DNA of 64,000 nucleotides from Magicicada septendecula. Its lineage: Eukaryota > Arthropoda > Insecta > Hemiptera > Cicadidae. The notes under the pieces are model-generated. The model had not been told where the DNA came from. It worked only from the letters and a program-made list of their open reading frames with translations, and searched no databases. Position 1 is the first letter of the stretch. Each line of letters starts with the position of its first letter. The translations under genes and the position numbers were made by a program. The stretch is from positions 1-64,000 of the forward strand of contig JAWRYS010000723.1 of the NCBI GenBank assembly GCA_034769895.1. The letters are read 5' to 3'. Of the stretch, positions 10,006 through 21,600 are shown in pieces.

Positions 10006-12860
10006 GAATTTGGCCCCTTTTTCCTTAAGGAATTGAGGGGGGCCGCAATCTCAGCAGCCCCCGGGATGAACCGCCGGTAAAAATTCACCATCCCCACGAA
10101 GCGGGCCACCCCTTTAGCATCCCGAGGAACAGGAAAATCCCGGATTGCCTGCGTCCTCTCTGGATCAACCGTGACCCCTTTATGAGAGACAAGGTGACCG
10201 AGGAAAGAAATTTCCTCCTGGGCAAATTTCACCTTGTCGGGATTCACCGTAAGCCCCGCGCGCCTCAAGCGACACAACACCTCACGGAGATGGTTCATGT
10301 GTTCTTCAAGAGAGGAGCTGTAAATGAGCAGATCGTCCAGATAATTAAACACATACCGGAATTTAATGTCGTGGAACACAGAGTCTAATAGACGGGTTAA
10401 CGTCTGCGCACCAACCGCCAGTCCCATGGGGACTCTCTTGTATTGGTACAAGTTCCACGGCACGCAAAAGGCAGTGAACGGCCGAGAATCCTTGTGTAAT
10501 GGTATCTGGTGGTATGCTGAATTCAAGTCGAAAATGGTGAAATATCGGGCCTGCGAAAACCAGTCAAAGGCCGAATGCAGGTCCGGGAGGGGCACCGACT
10601 CAACTTCAATATTTTGATTCAATTTTCGATAATCGATGACCAGCCTATGCTTCCCTCCCGGTTTTGGCACCAGGAATGCTGGACTGGCATAGGCCGACGT
10701 GGAAGGTTCAATAACCCCCTGGTCCAACAATTCTTGCACCTTCTCCCGCAAGATGGTCATTTTAGGCGGAGCGAATTTATAAGGGTGCGAACGGACCACC
10801 GCGGAGTCGCACAGACGGATACGATACTCCAAATTGTGAGTGAGTCCGAGGTTGGCGGTCAGCACCTCAGGAAACTCATCACACAATTTACGGAAAGTGG
10901 TCTGTAGAGAGGGGCTCAAATTATTAATGTACGCCGGGGTTTGAAGTTCTTCAAGACCTTCCCCCGCCTCATCCCGATATCCCAGAAAAGGGATGCGTAC
11001 GGCACGGGTGAACTTAAAGAAGCATACGTTCCCCTGGATATCGAGAACCATGCCACTTTTCACAATAAAATCCGCACCCACAATACAGTCTACGCTCAGA
11101 TTCGGAGCCACAAGAAACTCCCAAACCCACGAAAAATAGTTTATTTTAAATTTAAAAGCCACCAATTTGGAGGTCGGCAAAACCTCCCTCGAGGCCGTCC
11201 AACATACCACCGACGAAGGAGTATTCGACCGGATCAACGACTCCCGGACCAACTGCTGGTAAACACGGTAGGAGATAAGACACCGTGCCGATCCGGAGTC
11301 CACCAGGGCCCTAACCCGGCCCTTCCCAACCTCCAGCTCCAAAAATGGACACACGGAGAGACCCGGACGAATCGGCTTGGGATCAGACTCCCCGGATGGG
11401 TGTCCCGTCTCAACTGCACATAACGGGACCTGGGATGCGACATCGCGACCAAACGTGGGGAGGGACCGGCGTCCCCTCAATCCCCCCCCGCAGGCCGTTT
11501 TTTGAAGGACGGTTCTCCCGCGAGACCTCCGATCTTTGAGAGGGCAATTCCGGGCCAAGTGCCCCATCTTCCCACAGGAATAGCAGCGGAATTCCCGCCT
11601 CTCAGAGCCGCTACCACGTTGCTCTTTCCAAGGGTTGCCACCACGTTGCTCCCGGGTAGGCCGCTGCTGACCAGATGAGGAACAGGGGACAGGAAAATCG
11701 GAACGGCCGGGGCGAGCCTCATCGTTCATCTGGATGGTGCGGGCGAAGACACAAGCTCCGCTAAGATCAGCGAAGCTGCGCGGTCGCTCCAAAAACACCA
11801 ACCTGGACCTCTCCTGCGGATTGAGGCCCTCCAAGATAACCCGCACCACCTCAGCCTCCGACACATCCACCCGCAGTACCCGGGCAGCACTTTTGATTGA
11901 GTTGATAAATACGTTCAACTGCTCCCCGTGCCCCTGAACTCTGTAAAATAATCGTTGCCGCATCTGGTCACGCAGCCTCCCGGGCATAAACAGTTCCAAC
12001 ACATCCTTGTGGAACACCTCAAAATCCCCGCCCGCGCCCAGATGCCAGACCACACGATCCAGCAGGGGCGCCCGACAATACGGATAAATCATATTTAACA
12101 GGGCAACGCCGGTCACCCCAGGGAAATCAAAAATGCCGAAAACCCCTTCAAGGAATTTGACAAGCTGGTCAAGGTCCAAACCGTCGACCACTGGAAGCCG
12201 ACGGAGGAGGTCATAAATGGGGTTCGGCAACGATTCGTACTTAACACTGGCAAGGGCTGTACCCAACCCTCGAGGGACTTCCACATGATCCCCCTGAAAT
12301 CCCTGTGGGCGACTGCCCACCGAAGTAGACGGACGTTCCTCCACCAGAGCGCTACAAGCCTCCCCCAGAAGACCCACCCGCTCAAGGGCCACGGTCTGGC
12401 GCGCGGGCATCTCCTTAAGGTTACTAGGGCTTTCGGGAGCCTCCCCAGGTAGACCAATCTTTGACTGGAGGGCCGACGCCGTCCGCCTACCCTCCTCCTC
12501 CATATCATCCTGCAACAGCAAATTACTCAGGCGAGCGGACAAGTGGTGCATCCTTTGGGTCACCCGCTGCCAAACACGGGTGGAACTCCCCATATATTCC
12601 GAGTCCTCCATCAAGGTGGAGAACTCGGTCCACTTGTCCGCACACAAGGCCAGCTCCTCCTCCAAATCCTCAATTTCGACTCTCCGGGTGGGAGCGTCCC
12701 CCACCAGCAGTTCCCGCAGTTGACGCCGCAAGGACGCCACATCCATCTGGGGAACCCCACCCCGCAAACGTATCTCGAACTGAAGTTCGTCCTTCGTGAA
12801 ATATTCGGGCACCAGACCGCGGCCTTCACGCCGACTCCTACTCTGCCCCTGCTCTGCCAT
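9966..12860 (-). CDS. gag-pol: gypsy-1 right copy gag-protease-reverse transcriptase
   Basis: About 964 residues from the ATG at 12860; an in-frame extension to 12902 starts with TTG and is less likely. Gag spans roughly residues 1-440, with a capsid-like helical part and a CCHC zinc knuckle (CYSCGKMGHLARNC) near 426-439. A retropepsin follows with ALVDSGS near 520 (DSG rather than the more common DTG) and a second-half motif near 595. RT runs from about 690 to 900, with FDLNSAYHQI near 780, VPMGL near 810 and the catalytic box YLDD near 840. The ORF leaves frame just after RT, at the linker to RNase H. Gag and pol lie in one frame with no shift between them. The product would assemble particles and reverse transcribe its own RNA in the cytoplasm. 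Gypsy-type assignment is secure; the lineage (Ulysses/Osvaldo-like, judged by LTR length) is a guess. Confidence 0.93.
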   Translation of the reverse strand: MAEQGQSRSRREGRGLVPEYFTKDELQFEIRLRGGVPQMDVASLRRQLRELLVGDAPTRRVEIEDLEEELALCADKWTEFSTLMEDSEYMGSSTRVWQRVTQRMHHLSARLSNLLLQDDMEEEGRRTASALQSKIGLPGEAPESPSNLKEMPARQTVALERVGLLGEACSALVEERPSTSVGSRPQGFQGDHVEVPRGLGTALASVKYESLPNPIYDLLRRLPVVDGLDLDQLVKFLEGVFGIFDFPGVTGVALLNMIYPYCRAPLLDRVVWHLGAGGDFEVFHKDVLELFMPGRLRDQMRQRLFYRVQGHGEQLNVFINSIKSAARVLRVDVSEAEVVRVILEGLNPQERSRLVFLERPRSFADLSGACVFARTIQMNDEARPGRSDFPVPCSSSGQQRPTREQRGGNPWKEQRGSGSERREFRCYSCGKMGHLARNCPLKDRRSRGRTVLQKTACGGGLRGRRSLPTFGRDVASQVPLCAVETGHPSGESDPKPIRPGLSVCPFLELEVGKGRVRALVDSGSARCLISYRVYQQLVRESLIRSNTPSSVVCWTASREVLPTSKLVAFKFKINYFSWVWEFLVAPNLSVDCIVGADFIVKSGMVLDIQGNVCFFKFTRAVRIPFLGYRDEAGEGLEELQTPAYINNLSPSLQTTFRKLCDEFPEVLTANLGLTHNLEYRIRLCDSAVVRSHPYKFAPPKMTILREKVQELLDQGVIEPSTSAYASPAFLVPKPGGKHRLVIDYRKLNQNIEVESVPLPDLHSAFDWFSQARYFTIFDLNSAYHQIPLHKDSRPFTAFCVPWNLYQYKRVPMGLAVGAQTLTRLLDSVFHDIKFRYVFNYLDDLLIYSSSLEEHMNHLREVLCRLRRAGLTVNPDKVKFAQEEISFLGHLVSHKGVTVDPERTQAIRDFPVPRDAKGVARFVGMVNFYRRFIPGAAEIAAPLNSLRKKGPNSCGETRSNVPSSP

Positions 12861-13220
12861 AGTATCCAACAACAAGAGACTGAATCCAACAAGAGCTGAC
12901 AATCAAGGTGCCTCAGGGTCCCCGACCCGGCACCGGACCAACAATGAAGACCAAGAAGAAGTGCCATAAGACAACAATGACCACACAAGAACACAAACAA
13001 ACAGATAAACACTTAAGAACCCCCAAGATACAATCAGAAATCGCCAGGCTGAGCGCAACCCCCCCTAGGGGTCCCGCACCGGCAACCGCACCCAAACACC
13101 AAGATTTACAACACTAATAACATATCACACTTGACATAACATGTCCCACTAAGATATGGAGGTCACCTCATCCATTTCCAATTTTCGTTTCAGAGGTGGC
13201 CAGGACTACGTCCAACCACG

Positions 13221-13231
13221 CTCTGCTACCA
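13221..13231 (-). other. gypsy-1 right copy primer-binding site (initiator tRNA-Met)
   Basis: CTCTGCTACCA on the plus strand, two bases before the LTR at 13234, identical to the site at 5679-5689 and to the 3' end of animal initiator tRNA-Met. The 360 bases between it and the gag ATG (12861-13220) form the untranslated leader. Confidence 0.8.
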
Positions 13232-13233
13232 TT

Positions 13234-15397
13234 TGTGAGCCGCTCATCACCCATGACGTCACGACAAAATTTTAAACTTTCTAAGTTGACATCCAAAAAA
13301 AAAAATTTCAAAAAGAACTACAACTTACCTTGATGACCGGCTCACTTGTTCACTTGAACTAGGAGAGGCCTCCTAGTGGAAGAATATCCACATGCTAGGT
13401 CCATTGGGGAATTGGACGAATGAGGTGACCTCAATTTTAAAATTTCAACAATAACAAGTTTATTGAGGCTATCTTTTCTTTTCTTTTGTGACAATGAAAT
13501 TTCATACAAAAAACACAGGCTGTAAGTTATTCCATTAGAATTATGGAAAATGTGTAAATATTTAAAACTATGACAGGGTATTCAAAATTTAAAATGTAAA
13601 AGTATTCAATATTCAATAAATATTCCATGAAAATTATACAAAATATATAAAACATTTAAAAACTCTTACATGGCATACTGAAACTATACAAAATATATAG
13701 AACATTTAACTTCTCTTACATGGCATACTGAAACTATACAAAATATATAAAACATTTAAAATCTGTTACACGGCATACTGGAAACTATACAAAATATATA
13801 AAACATTTAAAATCTCTTACATACCATACTGAAAACTATGCAAAATATATAAAACATTTAACATCTCTTACATGGCATACTGAAAACTATTAACATACAG
13901 CTTTCAATAATATAAACAACTTTCTAAACCCTTTCACAAGCAATTCTATCGTACAACATCATTAAAGCCACAACAATTATATTGCATAACAACATGCGCC
14001 CTCTGAAATCTAAATCAAACGCTAGAAGGGCGAATCTTCAAATTAATAAATTATCATGCAACCAAAGATAGATCATCATACTCTTGTGTGGAACTCACAA
14101 GTGCATGTGCTCACCTTGCCCTAACTTGCACAAACTGGTGTAGCACCACAGCTCACAGATTTCAGAGTGCACAATCATATAAAAAACTCAGATAATCAGT
14201 TACATATATCTCTCAGAAGGTAAAAATATGTGGTGCATAACATTATGAGCATATACATCTACAAACATTATAAATATATAAATAGTAAAAAAATTTCCTC
14301 TTGTACAACAGTTCAGTCATTTTTATTTAACAGGTTGAATACTTCGGAATTACTGTTCTAGCACAAGGTAATGCGTTGTTACAACTGTAGGTGGACTGAA
14401 ACTCTTTTCACAACCAGATTTACACGTTCCAATAAAAAAACAGCCACCATATAAGTTCCACACAGATCATAAGGAAAAATTGTACTGAACATTGCATGCG
14501 TATATGGACAACACAAGACAATTACATGCACACACGGAATACGAGCATTGAAGTAACTCAGCTGAATTTTGCCCCACTAGGCCAAATGAACACCTTGGCC
14601 AATAACTAACACATTTTCTTAAGTTTTATTTTTGTGTTTTTTTTTGTTTTTCTTTTTTTTTGGTAGGAAAGAAAAAAAATGTTTTTTCTTTTTTTTGTAG
14701 TGTTAAAAATATCAGCCAGACTCCACTCGACCCATAAAGTCCCAGGGCAAAATTTACTAAATTTTATTTCTCCATACCTGTTCATAGTGCGTGCATAATC
14801 ACGCGTGCTGTGTTCCTCAATACTTACACACGTATATCACACAATTTAACATCCCGGTCTTCACAGGATCACGGACGCCGGCCCCCAGGGACCCCCATGG
14901 CACACTGTCCCCTTAGCCTGACATAATCATTTCAAAAAAAAACGCCGGCATAAAAAAAAACCACAAGACTTTTCAGCTCTCTACAATCAGCCCCACACGT
15001 GGTCGTGATCAGCTCCTGATGAGAACAGCTGACCGGAACCAACCCATCGAGTCAAAAACGCAACTCTCCACTCAACGAAAAAAACCCATAGGCCAATCCA
15101 CTACTTGAGTCCGAAACAATCTCACTCCACAGCTGATAATTAACCGATGGGTATCCCAAAGGCGCCTACAAACCACGACGAAGTTCAGCAGACTCCCTCT
15201 AGCAGCGGGAACAACAGATACCGTAGTCCGAAGTTACAGTAACGTCTCCTAGACGGCGTAAGATTCGATATCACAAACAGTCGCCGTAGCGTCTCACAGA
15301 TTGCAGGGGAGTCCACTGTCCAAGGCGAACTACACCACTGCATAATTATCGCCCCGAATCCATATAACCACTACTTGCCGTACACCTAGGTACGGCA
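13234..15397 (-). repeat. gypsy-1 LTR, right copy (2,164 bp), element 5' LTR
   Basis: Matches 5692-7855 with only scattered substitutions, for example at the last few bases (ACGGCA here, ACGACA in the middle copy). Sequence after 15397 has no counterpart in the other copies, so this is the true edge of the array. As the element's 5' LTR it should hold the promoter reading leftward, but I could not place a convincing TATA box. Confidence 0.93.
13630..13892. repeat. about 55-bp tandem repeats in the right gypsy-1 LTR
   Basis: Counterpart of 6088-6350, with the same unit count and order. Confidence 0.9.
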
Positions 15398-16960
15398 CAA
15401 AGACACTTTTCGAAAAATGACTTTTTTTCATGTTTTGAGTGTAGTACAATCAGAATCTGCAATAATCTGGAACACGATTTTTTTTGCCATCACCATACTT
15501 CCATTTCCTTAAGGAACATGGAAGTAAAATGACTAGTATAGTATTGACAGGAAAGACTTTGATAACACTATAGACATCCCTCGGCCCCTCGCAGCGAGAG
15601 TCTAATTTCATTACAGGAATCAGATCGCAGCTAGCTCTTCGTTCGACCTACAGACATTTTATCCAAAAGTACAGTCCTTCCTCACGAAGGTTGAGGATAG
15701 TCTTAATCCACCTGACATGGTTGTACCATTTTAGCTGATACGTAATTTCTTCAGAACTCAAGCGTCCACTTATTTAATTAATATTTAAATGATTTTAAAT
15801 ATAAATTTTAGGACATGGAAGTCATGTATGCTTCTCCATACCGATTTTTTGATATGTGTACTACGTTATCGGCAACAAAGAAGTAGTTTATTGTTAAAAT
15901 CCCTTCCCGGGCTGTTTTGCCGTAGTCCAATGTTTTCTGCAAAACCAGTCGTTTCGGCAATGCCATCGACTGCCATCATCAGTGAAAATCGAGTGCGATA
16001 ACGTGAGGTGGTATACGTTAGTGATCACAGTAATGTGGTTGAGGCTGAAGCAATAAGTGGAAAGAAGTAGTTTCTATGGAAATATTTCGTTTCGAAAATG
16101 ATTTTAAATATAAATCTTAGAACATGGAAGTCATGTATGATTCTCCAGACCGATATTTTGATTTGTTGTAAGAGACTGTGTTGTTAATTGAAACTGTGTG
16201 TTGTTTAACTGTGAAAATTAAAGCTGATGATTAGTGACTTAATTGGTGTCTTGTATTTTGTTTTCCACTGTACCTACGACGTTCAAGTAGACTGTCATAA
16301 CAATATTTTTATTTATAATTTTTTATAAATAACACTTTTTAAATACACAGTAATTGAAATATTCCTTAATAAACAAACAAAGTAACAAACTACAACACGG
16401 AAAACGCAACACAATGGTAATGTTAACGGAGTACGGTTTGAAATATCACGCCTAAAGTGTCAAGTATAGGGTAAGAGGAGGAAATGCTAAGTGACTATAT
16501 TAAAATTCACTTGTGATTGCCACAGTGGTTTCTACGGGTGAGCGCCACACGTTGCCAAACTTTGCAATGATACCAATAATTGTAGGCCTACATTGGCCAA
16601 AATGTACGGCTCATAATACTACGACAAAAAATTGTTTATGTCTGGTTACGGTTCCGCGTTACAGTGTGTAATCACTGTAAGTTAACAAACGTATAGACCT
16701 ATATAGTACCTACAAATATAGTGCGACTAATGAGTCTGTTTCTATACTGTTACACAATCGCATTCAAATAAAAATATGCGCGCACAAGTATAATAGCATT
16801 TTTATAAAAGTAGGATAATAAAAAAAAACATTTTTCATTATAAATAAATAATTATCCTGACAATGTTAAATAGGAAGGTTCAGTAAAATGTATGGCAGGA
16901 AACAAAATAAATAAATAGTTCTCGGATTTTGTTGTCCATGACGTGTCCGTGCAACAAATA
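15398..16960. other. AT-rich flank with a 63-bp direct duplication
   Basis: No supportable gene. The segments 15791-15853 and 16100-16162 are diverged copies of the same roughly 63-base sequence (GATTTTAAATATAAAT...CATGGAAGTCATGTATG), about 309 bases apart. They may be an old duplication or pieces of a repeat I do not recognise. Short open frames here have no recognisable domain. Confidence 0.5.
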
Positions 16961-17055
16961 ATAAGTATAATACTCTGACTCGGAACATAAAGTTTTTATT
17001 GGTAAAAATGTAAAATGTATAACTTTTTGTTCCGAGTCAGTAGTATTACACTTAT
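16961..17055. mobile_element. Short fold-back MITE (about 95 bp)
   Basis: Arms of about 35 bases are inverted copies of each other, beginning ATAAGTATAATAC and including GACTCGGAACA, with a short AT-rich middle. The inner motif GACTCGGAACA followed by AAAGTTTTT recurs in the larger palindrome at 28131-28358, so the two look like members of one fold-back family. Confidence 0.65.
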
Positions 17056-20000
17056 AATTAAATAAATAGTAATTTGATATTACAATAAAATAAAAATATC
17101 TATTTATGTAAGAAACACAAAGATTGTTCAGGAGAAAAGTATCTTACTTAAAATTCATAACTCAATAAAAAAAGAACATAGTATGGCACTACAGAACTAA
17201 ATCCGTGCGGACATAGACCTACCGTACTCATAATAATTTAGTAGGCCTACGTGAAAAATACTATAAAAAAATAAATATTTACAGATATTAAAATCCAGAT
17301 ATGTGTGAGTTTCTCACAAATTTATTTTATTTTTTCGAGTAGCTCGTTGCAGGCACATTAATCATTAAATTATTTAACAAATTAAAGTGATTAAAACATT
17401 AAAAAACAATGTAAATAGGCTAAAAAACCCATTGGTGTCAATTGAACATCTAGCGACATTAAACCATCAGAGTTTAGGGCTAACTTCGTAATCACCTCTT
17501 TTTTATGGGGAAACGACCGTTGCAAAACAAAATATAATCTTCTTAAAGCAAAATATAATCCTTTGTATTCTCACTGTAATTACAACTTACAAATATTTGT
17601 GATCATCACTTACAAGTTGCAAGTATAATCACAACTTACTGTGCGTTTATATCTGGACAACAAAATTTAATTTCTCGCTTAGCCTACTATATTTTTACTT
17701 AATAACTTAGTAGACTACCTATAATTTTTTCTTGCGGATTTATAAAAAAAAAAAAATGTCAGGTTAGGCTTATATGAAATGCAGAGAACTTTTTTTGTTG
17801 TGTTGTCATGTACACCTTTATATTCAATAGAATTTTCTCTTTGAATCCGTATACGTTTAAGGTATTTGAATCTCTTTGTAACTTACCTTTTGTGGTATAG
17901 TGGTAAACCCTTGAGAAACGAAAAACACATTTTTGTACCGGTAAAAATTTTACGTATATTACGCTTGGCAGAATAGACGTTTTCTGGCCGTAAGAAATAC
18001 ATGGGCCATAACAGCTCACTGTGATAACCAATTTCAGTATAGTGACAAAAATGTGTGCGACACGTTCAGACAAGCAGCAGGGTCGGTTCGCGTGCTGGAG
18101 ACGCGAGGACTCCAATTTACTTCATTACGCACGGGCAAGTTATAAAATTATTTGTAGGGTTCAGCTCCACGACGATAATGTTCGATGGTTTAGGCCCCCT
18201 CAGCCCTCATGAAATTGGTGACGATCTTTACGATTTAAGATTAATCGTTACGATTGAGGATTATTGTTGAAGACAACAAGCCATCGCCAAAAATCATGAA
18301 TTAATAAGTTTGTAAATTTAGACAACTTACGCGCATAAACTTTGATATCAAAACTTCACATTAAAACGAATATAATAGCAATAAATATTTAATACGAGGC
18401 TTTTTAAAACTTAATTTTCCTGGCCTTAATCAATAAACAATTCTTCACTGTGAAGTCACCTGGACAGTTTTGCATACATTTTGCACTTATTATTGATCTG
18501 GGAAAGCTGTTCCTTATAAGAAATATCGCTGTCGTTTAGGTATGAAATAATGAAGTAGTAGGAGAGAGGTAGATAGCTCAAAGAAATTGTATTTTTAGTC
18601 TTACAAAATGAAAACAATTTTAAAAGTAAATGTTCATTTTGTCGTTCTCTTGGTTATGGAACCCGGGGCGCTGCTCCCTTGAACCCCCCTAACCACAGCT
18701 CTTGTAATTACAGTATATTAATTTCTGCGTAATAATTAAACGTCACTGTTGGCAAATCCGAAAACCGTAGTGTATCAGACGAAGGTGTAACAAACGTTAT
18801 CAACCTTTAGTATGCACTGTTGGGTATGTTTAATAATTATTATTATAAACTTGGGCAAGTTTCCTCTTTAAACAAACTGGTTTTCAAGCATATTCACTTC
18901 TGAAAAGAGCAGTTAGTTAACTCGTGATTGGAAGATAATTATTAAACATGTTGTCATATAAATACGAGACTATCGGATGGATTCTTGGTCGACTTAAAAC
19001 GCTTTCCACTGTTAAAAGAAGTGCGTTCCCAGTGTGATCATGCGCTCGTTTCCTGAACACATTATAGATAGATAGACATCTTTTGCGTCCATAGATATTT
19101 CAGTTGAAAAAAAATTACGTCTCATAGTTGTGCCACCTTCTACTCTCTTAATGTAAAATACGGTTATGATACATACCGGTATGTACAGAGTAACGATTTC
19201 AGAAAGTGTTACAATTACGTAACAACTTCTTGTCCAGTTGCTGGTGCTTGGAGAGCGGGTAGGCTATTACGTAAGGTTTTCCCGTTATATACAGATTAAA
19301 TACTGTCACTCTGAATACATGTTTTAATACGCGTAGTTATACTAGAACGATGAAAACGTCTATACAGAGCATAGTTGTTATCTTGATCATACAATTTCCG
19401 ATCTCTATAATAATGTATGGATGTACAACGACAGTAATATAGCAATATTGTCACATTATTAATAATCTTATGTTATTATTGCATGAAATAAAAATTGTCA
19501 CTTTTCAAAAAACAAGCATTCGCGTATGTGTCAGATTCAGAGGCGTAATTACGGGGGACTGAACGGGCGGACTGCTGAAGCCCCCCGAAATTTTGATCGC
19601 GTAAAATAATCAGGTATAATCGTATAGAAATATTACGTAATTAAAAATTTTGAAAGATGTAATCTCAAAATCAAGGATTAAGTGCAATATCAGTCAGTTT
19701 ATTGATCAATATTGCTATTACTCAAGTTTTCTAAAACACAAGTTATGGCATTTATGAAGGCATAAGCAAAACTCGTACAGTGCATGGATACCAGGATCAC
19801 AACAAATAGCTAAGAAGTAATTGGCAAATTTAGAAATTACAAGAAAACTAGATTGTGTCTTGTAAGTTAGAACAATGTACAGCCTATTCCTTATTCATCA
19901 CTAAATAACTTTGCTGCGTTCTCTAACATGAATGTTATTTATTTTTTGTTATTAACCTAATCAACTAATTAAACTAATCAGTGGAAACTATGTCCACATC

Positions 20001-20101
20001 CACATATGTATACATGGAGTTTTATGTTAAATATAAATAATGGAATTTCATCATGATCAAAAACCTTATTAATACAAACTTGTATATATGTTAAAATCAT
20101 T
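17056..20101. other. AT-rich sequence without supportable genes
   Basis: I see no coding region with a recognisable domain. GC-rich patches near 18660-18700 and 19550-19605 resemble the terminal parts of DNA transposons, but no matching partner end was found. Short open frames at 17759-18115 and 18021-18270 look like chance. Confidence 0.5.
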
Positions 20102-20109
20102 TATGTATT

Positions 20110-21123
20110 CAGTGCCGAATTTAAGCATAGGCTAGATAGACTGCAGTCTAGGGGCACACACTACAAACAAAAAGAAAAAACAGCCAACTTGCATAAAAAT
20201 TATTTGGTTCGTGTTTCAGGGAACAGTAGAAGTTATTGGAGGAAAATGTGGTATTAAGAGTGCGTGGGGCAAGAGTGTGAACTTACCAAATTTATTTCAA
20301 ACTGCACTCATTGCACTGAAACTTATTATATTTTGACAGAAATATCATGAATCCCTTAAGGTTCATTTAAGACCCCTTTTTTATAATTTCAGCTACTGCA
20401 AGATATGTAAATAAATATACTGTTATCAACAGTAGTGGTGAAAGATCATTTTCAAAGTTGAAACTTATTAAAAATAGGCTCTGGAAAATAGGTTTCAAAA
20501 GATAGGTTGACCTTTTTATTTCTTACAAGCCTATAGAGTGATACTTTGAAATAGCAATCTTATGAAGATGTCATAAGTTAATTTGTTCATATTAAGCGTA
20601 GGCGAGTGCCAATGAATAAAACCAAATCCTAATAAAAGTAGTATACTATAATCTTTTTGTGATGCAGAAAAATTATGATTTACTTATAGATTTGTACAAT
20701 GCAAATATACCCTAATACTGTTATATTCTTTTTAAAAATATGCTTAATTACAATGACATTGTTTTACTTTCCTTTGGGAATCAGTTGTTTTATTTTTCCT
20801 ACATTTTTATTCCATTTAGGGTCTTTTGAGTAAATACAAAAACGAGTGGAATCTTTTATTATTATTTTCATAGATTCCAGAATGCCATTGTACACTGAGA
20901 TACCTTGAAACCATTAAATTATTTAACATAGTATTAAAATTTTACAAAAAACTGTATATCCCAATTTAATTTGTACACTTAACAATGATTTTATTTGTAG
21001 TTTTGGAAGATATATTTATCAAAATTTTCCGGGGGGTATTCCATACCATTCCATCCAGTAGTTGGGGGGAGGGGCACACCACATGTTCAGCCTAGGGGCC
21101 CACTAACTCTAAATCCGTCCCTG
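20110..21123 (+). mobile_element. hAT-type DNA transposon remnant with 8-bp TSD
   Basis: The ends are imperfect terminal inverted repeats: CAGTGCCGAATTTAAG at the left, and CAGGGACGGATTTAGA when the right end is read in reverse complement. The element is flanked by perfect 8-base copies of TATGTATT (20102-20109 and 21124-21131), the duplication length typical of hAT elements. Its 1,014 bases contain a decayed C-terminal transposase fragment on the plus strand, so this is an internally deleted, non-autonomous copy. Confidence 0.9.
20392..20505 (+). pseudogene. hAT transposase C-terminal dimerisation (hATC) fragment
   Basis: An in-frame stretch of about 37 residues reads ATARYVNKYTVINSSGERSF and continues KLKLIKNRLW before a stop at 20503. 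The SGERSFS-KLKLIKNRL pattern is the classic hATC signature, as in ZMYM1-like hAT transposases. Related residues continue in another frame just downstream. Nothing else of the transposase, such as the catalytic core, remains between the element ends. Confidence 0.85.
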
Positions 21124-21317
21124 TATGTATTAATGACTTTGTTCATGTTACAATTCCATGTTACATGCTTACATGCATGCATCATGAAAAATTCTAGCCC
21201 TTTCCCAAAACAAAATATTATATAAACCACTTATAAAAGCACTATAACAACAACCGATACAACCTATTTAGACCAATGTTTTTAAACCCTGATTAGAATA
21301 AGAGAATTGTGCCATGT

Positions 21318-21600
21318 TATGTCATGTCATGTTTCAAAGAACTCAAGATCGAAAATACACAAAATACTAATATATACACCACAATCACACCCAATAATAC
21401 CAATTTAAAACACCAAAACCAACAGGAAAACCATAACAACAACCAACCAACACACAAGTACTCCACAAGATTCAAAATTAAGAAGGCTGAGGATGGGAAC
21501 ACTGTCCTGAAACATGTTCCAAATAAGGAAAAACATCTTGAGGTAAAGTTATTATAAATATTAAATATTTATATAAATATAAATATTATATACATCATGA
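21318..21600 (+). mobile_element. Penelope family-2 3' fragment (5'-truncated)
   Basis: The encoded peptide (ENTQNTNIYTTITPNNTNL..., ending KKAEDGNTVLKHVPNK) matches the C-terminus of the family-2 element at 29685-31920 and the copy at 39186-39520. The fragment keeps only the 3' end of the reading frame, the hammerhead-like motif and part of the AT-rich tail. Severe 5' truncation of this kind is usual for PLEs. Confidence 0.8.
21483..21520 (+). ncRNA. Hammerhead ribozyme-like motif, PLE family 2
   Basis: The core reads CTGAGGA, one extra T, stem II GGGA/TCCT around a six-base loop, then GAAA and the palindrome ACATGT. Stem II closes with a G-U pair, so this is a weaker copy. It overlaps the end of the family-2 reading frame. 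Confidence 0.55.

Larger units (their letters stand above)
1..15397 (-). mobile_element. Tandem gypsy-1 LTR retrotransposon array (LTR-int-LTR-int-LTR)
   Basis: Three LTR copies (1-316 partial, 5692-7855, 13234-15397) alternate with two internal regions that read on the minus strand, with a period of about 7,542 bases. Each internal region has, in element order, an initiator tRNA-Met primer site, gag, protease, RT, RNase H and integrase, with about 400 noncoding bases before the next LTR. There is no envelope-like ORF. LTR ends in plus-strand reading are TGTG...GACA (TG...CA). The middle LTR serves as 5' LTR of the left copy and 3' LTR of the right copy. That fits recombination between LTRs or between sister copies, although misassembly of a repeat is possible. 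The right flank begins at 15398. The left flank lies outside the window, so a target duplication cannot be checked. Confidence 0.93.

Noticed and set aside
9966..10025. Programmed -1 frameshift in gypsy-1 at A/G-run
   Set aside because: It would fall between RT and RNase H, an unusual place, and the left copy has the extra base that keeps one frame; an indel or sequencing error is simpler.
17759..18270. Overlapping frames on both strands as a small host gene
   Set aside because: No domain, no splice context, no conserved pattern visible.
19540..19610. GC-rich CAGAGGCGTAATTACGGGGG patch as the end of a DNA transposon
   Set aside because: No partner inverted end or target duplication found nearby.
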